Shown here: positions 12,121 through 21,971 of the stretch, in pieces
How the letters are laid out: every line of letters begins with the position of its first letter
How positions within the stretch are numbered: the stretch's first letter is position 1
Assembly (NCBI GenBank): GCA_963930775.1
Contig: OZ005689.1
Span: 35,046,694-35,110,693, forward strand
From: Cliona cf. orientalis
Taxonomy: Eukaryota > Porifera > Demospongiae > Clionaida > Clionaidae
Reading direction: 5' to 3'
DNA length: 64,000 nt
Position numbers and translations under genes: made by a program
Notes under the pieces: model-generated
What the model was told of the DNA's origin: nothing
What the model saw: only the letters and a program-made list of their open reading frames with translations
The model's database searches: none

Positions 12121-12999
12121 ATGGCTATGTTTTCCTGCGAGCGGTCGTACTCAAGTGATCTCAAGTGGCGTATGGTTTACCAAAAGTATTCTCTGGGGCT
12201 TTCCAACGCGGAAATTGCAAGGAGGCTCAATGTAGACCGTTCCACTGTGAGTAGGGCAGTGCAACTATTTGAAGAAACAGGCACAGTTTGTAGCATTCAA
12301 GGCTACCATGAAAACATCTGTAAGAAGCTAAGTACCTATGATGAACTTACAATTATTGAAGCTATTGTAAATCAACCATCACTCTATCTGCACGAATTAC
12401 AACACAAAGTCCTCATTACTACAGGCAACAATCTCAGCATACCTACCATATGTAAATATTTGCAAAAACAAAACTTTTCAAGAAACAAACTAACATTAAT
12501 TTTAGAGCACAGCAAAGAAGTGAGGAGTTGACGGCAAAATTTTTGACTGACGTGTCGATCTTTGAGCCAGAAATGCTAATATCTGTTGACGAAACAGGCT
12601 CTGATAAGCGTGCTGCACTGCGTAAGTATGGATATGCACTGAAAGGTAGACTAGCTGTATCAGAGAAGTTCCTTGTGAAAGGCAAACGGTACTCTGCAAT
12701 AGCAGGCCTACATATGGGTGGTATGCTGGACGTGTATGTAACAGCAGAAAATGTAAATGCAGACACTTTTTATGAATATGTCGAGTGTTGCCTGCTACCT
12801 TACCTACTGCCATTCAATGGTGTCAACCCCAATAGTATAGTCATACTGGACAATGCTAGCATACACCATGTCGAGCGAGTGGTGAAGCTAATTGAGGACA
12901 CTGGAGCAACGGTTTTGTTTCCACCCCCATATATGCTCCCCTGACATAATGCCTATTGAGGAATGCTTCTCCAAAGTAAAGTTACTTACGTGCTACTGA
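12121..12999 (+). pseudogene. IS630/Tc1-like DDE transposase, frameshifted
   Basis: The N-terminus has a helix-turn-helix of the paired/Tc3 type (LSNAEIARRLNVDRSTVSRA) that would bind the inverted ends. The catalytic DDE domain follows: first Asp in SVDETGSDKR, second in IVILDNASIHH, Glu in IMPIEECFSKVK. Start at the ATG at 12121. A one-base shift at about 12510 separates the HTH part from the catalytic part, and another at about 12930 (in PPPY) separates the last Glu. All three catalytic residues survive, so decay is modest, but no full protein can be made from this copy. Confidence 0.85.
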
Positions 13000-13230
13000 T
13001 CCCTTGATACAAATATTAAATGAAAGTGAAATCAAAGACATGATTATTGCAGCATTTGCAACAATAACATCTAACGATTGCTACAATTGGATTGATCACT
13101 GTGGCTATATGAAATAGTTGTATATTATGTACAGTTTCATTTTGTTTATTGTAGTTGTCGAATATTGTTAAGAGCAAACCCCTTTTGTTCATCAAGAGAG
13201 AGCACTCCTGATTCCTGCAATTTTTTTCAG

Positions 13231-14309
13231 CTATTCCAGATGCTCTAGATATTGGCCTGAGACTTGGGCTCGCTTGCTGGGTGATAAGGTACCAGTGGTA
13301 GTACTGGGAGTTCGTGTAGCTTGAGGGCCCCGTATCATCCCCACGACAGCAGTTGCAGCGCTTGTAAGTGCATCCTTCAAAGAGTCTCTCTGTTTGCTAG
13401 CTGTTTTGATAACATTAGTAAATAATGGAATCTGTGGTGGGGTATCTAGATCATCGTGTTGTCCATTCACCTTCATGCGTGCCCATAGTCGATACTGGGG
13501 TAATGTCCATTTATCTAGGCCATGAATTTCACGTAGTTCCTGAGTGGTTTTATCTATCTCTGTTTCCCAGCAGTACGCTTAGAAGACTTGCAGATTCTTC
13601 TGTATCTCCATCGTCCAATTTCCTCCTTTTCCCCAATTTTTATCCTGAATCATCACAGCTTTGCTTCCCCTCACACCACACAGTAATATCATCATTTGCA
13701 TTAAAACTCTTGTACATGGCATCCAAATATTTATCATCCTCTATCCAGCGTTTTCCCGTGGCACGCTTTTCAAAATAGCCACACTCTAACTCGGAAAGAG
13801 GGGGCAATTTTTCTCCTAAGGTGATGATAAGCTGTTTTTTCAACTGCTGAGTGGACTGAAATTTCTCATGAACATCATGCCACACTTTAGTGATAAATAA
13901 TATTTAGTTTTCTATTTGGGGTTAATGATGCGTACTAGATAGTTGTACTGGGCAGAGGGTGGTGGAGAGTTTGTACCCATCTGTATAAGAAAATCGATCA
14001 TTATTCTAATTAATGCCAACCACCTCTAAAAATTATATTAATTTTTATCACCTATGATTTTATCTACATCCTCATACATGTACGATCATGTGGATTAGTT
14101 GGCGAATTTGACGGTTGTTGACTGAAAGAATGGTAGGGTTGGCTTCCACCGCCGGCACCGGGGTACAGCGGGAAGACAGGCAGCATGCCGATCCTGAGTA
14201 AACTGCTGCCTATCGTGCGCAGAACTGAAGGGGCTGGAAATGGATAGGCTTGGTTGAAAATGACGCCATTGTACGTCAAAACTACCGTTGGGGTGGCCGT
14301 GGTGAGCAT
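13231..14309 (-). pseudogene. Second, accessory gene of the IS630/Tc1-like element
   Basis: On the minus strand, converging on the transposase. The first exon (about 14309-14075) encodes a Pro/Ser/Gln-rich leader. The second (about 13885-13655) contains the block YFEKRATGKRWIEDDKYLDA. A later part holds WTLPQYRLWARMKVNGQHDD and then PPQIPLF. The last two are in different frames (break at about 13650 and again near 13560), so this copy appears damaged. The YRLWA block recalls a companion ORF of similar cnidarian elements (memory, not a search). No biochemical function is known to me; a DNA-binding or regulatory helper is possible. Confidence 0.5.
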
Positions 14310-14437
14310 AGTTTTCCATTGATCAGTGAAACTCCAGCTTGGTCCACTTCTAGCTACCTCTGTAAAATACAGTTAGAGGCAGTACAAAGTACAACATTGC
14401 AGTTTTGGCGCGCACTTGTGTAAACTGTGGGGGGACA

Positions 14438-14870
14438 TATCTTAGTTGCAGGGCACGGTCATCCAGCTGCGCAAAGGTATAGAAAAGCACTGTACATTAT
14501 TTTCAATATTATGCAGATAAAGAACTGTAAAGTAACAATTAACTATCATTAGCACATGTATACCACTAACTTATCAACTTACTTATAATATCACTATATT
14601 ATTATTGTTATTTCAGTGATATGTAAAAGTGTTACTCTTATGTATTATTCCTTATTAGCGTTAAGAAGCTGAATTATAGTTGTCAACGTATCGTGTACTG
14701 CAATTGCATGCAAGTAGCAGCTGTAGCCAACGCGCATACGCGCGCACACTTATACTTACATGCGCGTGCGCACAAACAATTCATCGTGAAATGACGTCAG
14801 ATACCTGTTGGATCGTTCGTAATAATAATAAGTATTGGCAATGTCATTGACAAAAAAAATAAAGACAAGT
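14438..14870. other. Spacer containing inverted copy of a neighbouring exon
   Basis: Positions 14446-14505 are the reverse complement of about 11969-12024 (end of the Pro-rich gene, including the block CAGCTGGATGAC). The rest is AT-rich, with CGCGCACACTT-type GC spots at about 14730-14775. No gene seen. Confidence 0.6.
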
Positions 14871-14871
14871 A

Positions 14872-15500
14872 TAAAAAACATTTTAATAAAATTGAATGAA
14901 GTAGGGATGACAGGGTCAAAAAGAACACAAACAAGAGTTGTAGCGATAATCACATACACCATACATCCATACATCCCTACGCTTGATTTTTGAGCTCCAT
15001 GGTTCAGCTAAAAATTACAAGATATCTACTCACATCGACATCAGAATTGATTTCAGACCGTGATCATGAGTCGGTAGCACTGAAGCCTCACAATAGATAG
15101 AATCTGAACATGGCTTTATCACTGCAAGTTAATCTGCCTCAACGGTGTCAATCTCTGAGTAATAATAAACTTTAGTAGCCAAAAATTTAATATTATGGGT
15201 CTAAATTAAGCAACAACAGAACAAGATTAGGGATATGCATAATATGACATTGTATTATTCACCAACCCATAATGAACATAATATAGATAATTTGATCGAG
15301 ATGCAAAAGCTCACAGTCGCCTTTACTGTTACCATCAAAGGCGTATAATGTAACTGTATAAAGAAATCACCTTGCACGAGAAAATCAAGCATAGGGATGT
15401 ATGGGATGTATGGATGGATGTATGGTGTATGAGATTATCGCTACATGCCTATACCGCCTCCTATTCCTACTCCATATATGTAATGCATTGCAAAAATCCA
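14872..15500. repeat. Foldback MITE copy
   Basis: The left arm (about 14890-14990) has the signature GAAGTAGGGATGACAGGGTC and ends TACGCTTGATTTT. The right arm (about 15385-15480) is an inverted, more diverged form. The same arms occur at 16370-16735, 19660-20285 and 43005-43400. Confidence 0.65.
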
Positions 15501-15905
15501 AATATCTCAAAACAGGTAACTTTATGAAATTTCTAAGTGTCAAAATCGGAATCTATAGCAAATTATCTACCTAACAAGACCAAGATCATCCATCAACTCA
15601 ATTGTATATGCCAGAACCAGATGTTCAATAAAATAGCCATTTGTCAATCTTTCTTTCTTTCTTTGTCATTTCGAAGGCTAACTCAAGACTCTTTGGACCT
15701 CACACCTTAGTTCTCACATAAATCCACTCCATTTTGTAGCGCGCAGTGCAGTGACACGCTAGTTTTGCGTTATCTCTACAGTCACATAATGGTGGGTGTG
15801 TACGGCACATTAAGGATAGGGTGTGTCCGATACGCCATTTTTGTTATATAATGCGCATGCATGCTCATAATGCGTTGCCATGGTGAAGTCATGACTGTAG
15901 TCAGC
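15320..15905 (-). repeat. Right arm of the 9.4-kb inverted pair
   Basis: Reverse-complement partner of 6471-7046. The outer edge is near GCCATGGTGAAGTCATGAC (about 15877-15895) and the inner edge near AACTGTATAAAGAAATCACC (about 15352-15372). It overlaps the right arm of the foldback copy. Confidence 0.7.
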
Positions 15906-16096
15906 GGCGCGCACCACCGCCACTAGCAAGCTAGCTAGCTAGCTAGTGCCTCGAACCAAGCTAGCTTAGCCTAGCCATAGCTATTAGCGCCAGGCTCTCC
16001 CGCACGAGCTAGGCCAGTGCGAGCGCGAGCGCGATAAAGCGAATCTAGCTAGAGGCTAGCACGTGCAGTGCTCAGAGTACTGCACTGGGATCCGGA

Positions 16097-16938
16097 TATG
16101 GAGATTCGAGGCCTCAACGTACGGGCGCGGCACGGCCATCAGCAGTCGACATAACAGCCAGCTCAGTAGTGACAGATAGTCGATAAATCAATAATAGCTA
16201 TACTAGTACTAGAGACTCATCGCTATTTGGCCACCTGAAAACAGCTAAGGCGAGTTAACGAAGGGCGTGGCTACTACTTTTACGCATATGCGCGAACTTC
16301 GGCACCTCCCATCTATACTTACTATAATTGCACTCATGCAATAAAAAAGAACAGAAACAATTGTAAAAACAATTGAATAAAATTGGAGGAAGTAGGGATG
16401 ACAATGCCAAAAAGTACACGAACAAGATTTTTAGGGATAAGAAATAATCACAACCACTATACATCCCTACGCTTGCTTTTTGAGTAGCATGATAATATAA
16501 AAATTATTGACAGTGAGAACATAAATTTCTCCCACATGCAATTCAAGAACACTCCAAGGATAGCATGCCTTGAATAAGTTGACATCAATAGGCCTGTAAT
16601 TATAATCAAGAAAAGCAAGCGTAGGGATGTATAGTGGTTGTGATTATCTCTTATCCCTAAAAATCTTGTTTGTGTACTTTTGGCATTGTCATCCCTACGT
16701 CCTCCTTCGATTTTATTCAATTGTTTTTACACTTGTTCGCGCATGCGCGTAAAAGTAGAAGCCACGCCCTTCGTTAACTCGCCTTAGCTGTTTTCAGGCG
16801 GCCAAATAGCGATGAGTCTCTAGTACTAGTATAGCTATTATTGATTTATCGACTATCTTTGTCACTACTGAGCTGGCTGTTATGTCGACTGCTGATGGCC
16901 GTGCCGCGCGCGTACGTTGAGGCCTCGAGTCTCCATAT
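16097..16938. repeat. Giant near-perfect hairpin (foldback element)
   Basis: The left arm (16097-16485) and right arm (16613-16938) are inverted copies, clearly above 90 percent alike by eye, around a loop of about 127 bp. The arms share GAGGCCTCAACGTACG, CAGTCGACATAACAGCCAGC and GCGAGTTAACGAAGGGCGTG, and end in the foldback signature TAGGGATGACAATGCC. The left arm has about 80 extra bases around 16297-16370. No coding capacity. Confidence 0.9.
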
Positions 16939-16942
16939 GCAG

Positions 16943-17013
16943 GTCCATTTGATGATGAGGAGGGAAGAGATGGTGCTAATGATGCAGCTGATTGTGGAGG
17001 TGATGGACATTGA
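16943..17013 (+). other. Possible stranded terminal exon
   Basis: Just outside the hairpin a CAG acceptor is followed by a short acidic reading frame beginning GPFDDEEGRDGAND and ending in a stop. It looks like the last exon of a gene whose upstream part is absent. Too short to be sure. Confidence 0.2.
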
Positions 17014-17442
17014 ACTATGAGTGCTCTTATAATATTATTTGGACTCAATGCTGCTTTTTAATGATACTTCTAGCTATGATTATTATTATAACCCCATACT
17101 TTGGAAATCAGTACTGTGAATATTGATCATCTATACCAACTATGATAGTCCAACTTCATTTCATCATGCAATGGTAGCCATTGATTGGGCTGTGCCATAA
17201 TATGTTTGTACTAAGTGTGAATGGTCGTTTTGCCTCTTGATAGTCAGAGCGCTAGGTACAGCTGATCATTCACACTGTACAAACAGATGTTTGTTGGTGC
17301 AAGATTTGTAGGTACTCATCTGATGATTTACGCCTTGGTTGTGTGTAAGTTGCGACCTATTGTTGGACAATCAGCCCCATAGGGTGCATACTTGTGCATG
17401 CTTGGCACTGAAAGGTGAGCATGAGTAGCATTATAACTGCGC

Positions 17443-18120
17443 ATGCTCATTCAAATTCGAGGCGGGAGAGCTGATTACGTTGCCTTTGAAGTAGGGTGGG
17501 GCTGGTGTAGTATCCTCCAGATACTAACGAAGGAGCTGGTGCGAAGAATGACTGAGCGCAGTGAACGAGTGGAAGGAGAAGAGATCTTGGATAACTACGA
17601 AGGTGGGGAGATGGAAGTAGGGAGGGGTGATGATGACAGTGATCGTGGACGGGATGGTGATGCCGAGAGTGAGGGAGGAACAAGTGATGTACATGAAGAA
17701 GGTGCGACTGGACGAGACAGAGGACGATATGATGCAGGTAGTGGACGGCGTGGCGGAGGTGGCTATGAAATGGAGAGCGAGGATTATGGTACAGGAAGAG
17801 GTAGACGAAGTGGAGCTGCAGGCTGTCGAGGCACAGGGAGAAGTAGTGGCGATTATGGTCGTGGACGTGGTGGTGGAGGAGGAGGCGGTGGAGGAGGAGG
17901 TGGTGGAGGTAGAGGTGGAGCTGGTGGAGCTAGAGGAAGGGGACGGAGGAGGAATAGGAGGCGGTATAGGCCTTATCAAATAGTAAGTTCAGTGCAAGAT
18001 TTGGTACCCAGCATGAAATTTTACCTTTATACATGATACATGCTTTGTCTTTTGTCACCTTTGCAGATCTTTCATGTTCATGGAAATGTGGACAACATGC
18101 GGTACGAGTGCAATGCTTAA
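17443..18120 (+). CDS. Acidic then RGG/poly-glycine protein
   Basis: The ATG at 17443 opens an exon to about 17990 that ends PYQI at a GTAAGT donor; a second exon (about 18067-18120) gives IFHVHGNVDN and a stop. The central third is acidic (Asp/Glu with Arg), followed by many RGG/GRG repeats and a run of 14 glycines, then a basic Arg-rich stretch. This composition is typical of disordered RNA-binding tails. An in-frame start after the acceptor-like CCAG at 17518 is also possible. No globular domain seen. The reading frame on the opposite strand is the compositional mirror (Ser/Thr rich) and is not a gene. Confidence 0.45.
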
Positions 18121-18689
18121 ACTTGGACTTGATAATGCACTATATTATATACAATATACAATATTATTGATTCATAACAATATTAGCAATATCAATCTGC
18201 TTTAATAATGACAAGAAATATGAAAATTGTGAACATTGATTTAATTGGGAGAACAAGTGGATGGAAATATAAAAATGTCATGGTAGACATTGGTGACTTA
18301 GTTCAGTGATGGCTGTGTAGTCTTGCAGTTAAGGTGCAAATTTGATTGCTAATGGGTGTTTCATGGTGGTAGATGGCATGTAAGACGTACATGCATCATA
18401 AAGCTGTGATAATAATATTACCATGAGCATGGTTAACGTTGAGTCCAAGGACAGGTGTTTTTAAATTTAGTGATAAAAAATCAAGTATCAAAGCATGAAC
18501 ACACATGACATTGTATATTGTTATATGTATGTACTGACTATTATAGTGCTTGCACGATTGCTGATGGAGCAGGATAGCGATCATGTACATGTACATGTAG
18601 TACGACATACTTCACTGGGGTGCACGTTTCCAACATGTGAAAAGTGGGATACTATGACTTGCTGCAAAAGAAGAGATTGACGACAATAG
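18121..18689. other. AT-rich spacer, nothing recognised
   Basis: Several short GTACATGTACATGTA words near 18580-18600; no coding frame or known repeat. Confidence 0.5.
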
Positions 18690-19120
18690 CAAAATGGAGT
18701 GGTAGACACACTGCCTTGAGGTCAGTGTGTTTCGCTCTTATTGGAGCTCATCAGTACGACGTACCAGCACAGGTATACATATTGTATAGTGGAAAAATAT
18801 TGAAAGTGGCAAGTGTGGTAGTGTTGTAACATTACCTGCCATGAGCAAGGCTCTATGTGCACTACTGCACCACTGTAGATGTACCTGGAGCAAAGGCAAT
18901 AAATTTCTGAGCAAACGTATGAACACTTTCAGTGTCTGCTAGCATGAGTGTCCTCACACAGTCCTCACTCATGTGGAGCAGTGAATTACAATGAACTGGA
19001 GTCGTAGACACACTGCCTTCGTGGGTGTGTACGGCGCATTAATTATTGGGTGTGTCTAATACGCCATTTTTTTTTATATAATGCGCATGCTCAGAATGGG
19101 TTGCCATGGTGAAGTCATGT
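18690..19120 (+). repeat. Dispersed repeat related to the inverted arms
   Basis: Contains AAAATGGAGTGG, a GTGGGTGTGTACGGCGCATT block, TAATACGCCATTTTT, ATAATGCGCATGC and GCCATGGTGAAGTCATG, matching 15720-15895. Its inner section (about 18815-18965) recurs at about 32775-33298. Confidence 0.6.
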
Positions 19121-19190
19121 GACTGCGCCTGGCCCTAGGCGTAGTTGAGCTATAGCTCTAGCGCTAGCGCTATCGCTAGTGCGTGCAGCG

Positions 19191-19620
19191 GTACACTGGA
19201 TCGATCATGGATATCAGTATGAAGGTGCAAGGCTCGGGGAGCGGTAAGGCGCTAGGCATAGGCGAGTTACTCGCTAGCGCGTGCAGCGCTAGTGCTCCGC
19301 TGGATCGATTATAGATATCATACCATCGCAAGACTCGAGGAGCGGTATAAAAGTACAGATCATAAAATTATGCCGGGTATAGCTAGCTGCTGCCAACAAT
19401 AAAACAGAACTTTATTTTCTCCCTAAGCAGAAGAGTCTCATGACTACTTGGGCCGCCTAAAGCAGCCTTCTTTGTCAGCCTGCTTCATCATAATACAAGG
19501 CATATGAACGCTAGTTAATGAGGGGCGTGGCTACGAATTTTGCAACTTCGGTACTGTGACCTCCCATCTTCCACTTAATTACACTGGACAAAAATTGTGA
19601 GCAACCCATGTAAGATGGCA
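19191..19620 (+). repeat. Dispersed repeat, partner at 33595-33975
   Basis: Direct copy of 33595-33975. Shared blocks are TGAAGGTGCAAGGCTCG, AGATCATAAAATTATGCC, AGCTAGCTGCTGCCAACAAT and AATGAGGGGCGTGGCTACGA. About 85-90 percent alike by eye with small indels. Non-coding. Confidence 0.75.
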
Positions 19621-19659
19621 TTGATAAATTACACTAAGTGCATTAAAAAAAAAACAGAA

Positions 19660-20285
19660 ACAAGTATAAAAACAATTGAATAAAATTGAAGAATGAAGTA
19701 GGGATGGCAGGATCAAAAAGTACACAAACAAGAGATATCGCAACTACTATACATCCCTACGCTTGCTTTTTGAGGGATGCAAAAATAACCAGTAATAATG
19801 CGATTGAATCAAAACTGATAAACCCAAACCATCGTGACAACTACAGTGGCGGAGGAAGACGGCTGTGACTGGGGGGGGGGGGGGGCACAGTGGGTGTATC
19901 ACATGTCTACCCCAATAGAGATGTATTGAAGGACTGTCATGCAAGGTTCCGCCACCTATGAACTATATAGGGAACAACCTGAATGTCTCCCATATACCAC
20001 ACTCAACAAACACGTTGACATTATTAAAATTAATAGGTGCATGTGTATTGAAGGACTGTCATGCAAGGTTCCGCCACCTATGAACTATATAGGGAACAAC
20101 CTGAATGTCTCCCATATACCACACTCAACAAACACGTTGACATTATAGGTGCATAGCTAATAGTTGAGAAAAGCAAGCGGAGGGATGTATAGTAGTTGCG
20201 ATATCTCTTATTTGTGTACTTTTTGATCCTGCCATCCCTACTTCATTCTTCAATTTTATTCAATTGTTTTTATACTTGTGTTTAA
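19660..20285. repeat. Foldback MITE copy with internal tandem duplication
   Basis: Inverted arms (19660-19780 and 20160-20285) carry GAATGAAGTAGGGATGGCAG. The interior holds a 16-G run at about 19870, a TGGCGGA fragment of another MITE, and two copies of a segment with a period of about 122 bp (19923 and 20045) containing GGTTCCGCCACCTATGAAC. Confidence 0.75.
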
Positions 20286-20433
20286 AGGAACATGCCGATT
20301 GTCACAGGACTCTATGGTATGCAGATTCTGCCTGGCATTAGCTATCCATGGAGGTAGGGATCTTGCTTGGGCGCTTGCTAAGAGTGCATACTTGTCTGGG
20401 ACACTACTGTAACAGTGTAGTGGTAAGGATACT

Positions 20434-20850
20434 ATGGAAGCCGAGAAGGGCACTCCGAAGCTTCGCCGAACTCGCTCCGAAGTCTCGCCGAACACGGTAC
20501 TTCCACGCTTCGCCGAAGTCACCTCCGAAGCTTCGCCGAACTCAGCTCCGATACTTCGCCGAAGTTACCTCCGAAGCTTCGCCGAACCCAGCTCCGATAC
20601 TTCGCCGAAGTTACCTCCGAAGCTTCGCCGAACCCAGCTCCGATACTTCGCCGAAGTTACCTCCGAAGCTTCGCCGAACCCAGCTCCGATACTTCGCCGA
20701 AGTCACCTCCGACGCTTCGCCGAACCCAGCTCCGATACTTCGCCGAAGTCACCTCCGAAGCTTCGCCGAACCCAGCTCCGAAGCTTCGCCGAAGTCACCT
20801 CCGAAGCTTCGCCGAATTCATATCCGAAGATCCTCGCCGAAGTCAGCCGC
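20434..20850 (+). repeat. CTTCGCCGAAG minisatellite, plus orientation
   Basis: Tandem units of about 23 bp alternate between CCGAAGCTTCGCCGAACCCA and CCGATACTTCGCCGAAGT. Each contains a short palindrome (CTTCGCCGAAG or GAAGCTTC). All three frames stay open and give Arg/Ser/Pro-rich repeats, which is a consequence of the repeat. It begins after GGAAGCCGAGAAGGGCAC, the same lead-in as the reversed array at 31700-32075. Confidence 0.9.
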
Positions 20851-20874
20851 GAGTCCATGTACTAGCACCCAGAC

Positions 20875-21480
20875 CCCACCCTTTCTCCGCCCCTCCACGA
20901 AGTCCAGGCCACACCCACGTTTTCAAGCGCGCGCTAGCGCTGCGCCGCAGTATCACATGACTTGATCTTGCACCATGTACCATGGACCATGCTAGATACA
21001 AGATGACATGTACAACCAGTGAGATAAGTGCCTCGTTTAGAGAGCTTTCCGACTGTAAACTTGTGCACCTTTTGCGATCTTGCTATCCAATACTTACTGA
21101 AATCAAGGACGGAAAGGTATGCCAAATTTAATATAGCTAGCTATTGTGACAGTAGTCTCCTTTTGGCAAAGTTTAATACATGAAGAAGCACCCCTCTTTT
21201 TGGAGTTTAAGTATTTAATACAATTTGGGCTTTTATAAGAGGATCAAATCGTCAAGTAATTCGTTTATGGACTCCCCAACATTAATTAATTTGGACAGTT
21301 TGACCCCCCTCATGAGTCATGTGAGTGCATGTCTGCTGTAGCAAATCCTAATTCCAATTGGCCCAAAAGGGGCCCATAGCTAGAATCAATCAATATATAT
21401 GGCTATCAGTGTATGTATATGGCAATAGGCATTTCCAAGAGACGCACTTTCCAAATATGGAAAGTGTTGAGCTTGAATTT
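20875..21480. other. Spacer, no gene seen
   Basis: A small palindrome TACCATGGACCATG-type motif lies at about 20975-20990. Otherwise unremarkable; ORFs here are short and lack splice context. Confidence 0.4.
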
Positions 21481-21490
21481 GTATTTCGAT

Positions 21491-21549
21491 GCCGAAGGAT
21501 CATGCAACTACCATGTACGTCCCATACGGTAGTTGCATAATCCTTCGGC
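21491..21549. repeat. Compact hairpin
   Basis: GCCGAAGGAT-C-ATGCAACTACC at the left pairs with GGTAGTTGCAT-A-ATCCTTCGGC at the right around a loop of about 15 bases: a stem of about 21 bp with one mismatch. Confidence 0.8.
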
Positions 21550-21971
21550 GGCTCATATGCTCCTGCAAAAGCATTAATTTTGTAAATATGCATGCAACTC
21601 ACATCATTTTTTCCATGTACGGTTTGAATATGAAAAATCCTTGTCATTTAGCTACATGGAGCACTCCTAGCCAGAGCCAAGCTAAGAGGCCTTGGAGGTC
21701 CAAGATCACTAATTTAATGGTGATTATGTGTGCGTATTCACAGAGCTATTACATACATGTAGGGGGGGGTATTGGGTTCATCGTTGATGCTGCTTTCCCA
21801 TTAATATCCAAGGAGGAGACCGCAAAATATATAAATTATTGTACTTGCAGAGAATCTGCCCAGACCTACCTAGTTTCGAGGACTATACCACTATGAGATC
21901 TGCACTGATCAGTAAGCCATCTCAATGCATTTTACATTTTTTACAATACCAATTTAAATAACAAAGATAAA

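Larger units (their letters stand above)
12044..14437 (+). mobile_element. IS630/Tc1-like DNA transposon, TA duplication
   Basis: Ends are inverted copies of about 35 bp beginning TGTYCCCCCACAGTTTAC and running to GCGCGCCAAAA, with TA on both sides (12042-12043 and 14438-14439). Length 2394 bp. It contains a decayed DDE transposase gene on the plus strand and a second gene on the minus strand. TA target duplication, short inverted ends and the transposase type agree with the Tc1/mariner-IS630 superfamily. Confidence 0.85.

Noticed and set aside
17524-17979. Ser/Thr-rich minus-strand frame
   Set aside because: Mirror of the RGG/poly-Gly coding repeats; composition artefact.
20434-20850. CRISPR-like regular array
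   Set aside because: Units are contiguous with no unique spacers, and the genome is eukaryotic.
20348-20965. Arg/Ser/Pro repeat protein in the minisatellite
   Set aside because: All frames are open because the unit lacks stops; same for 31629-32104. No selection evidence, so treated as DNA repeat.
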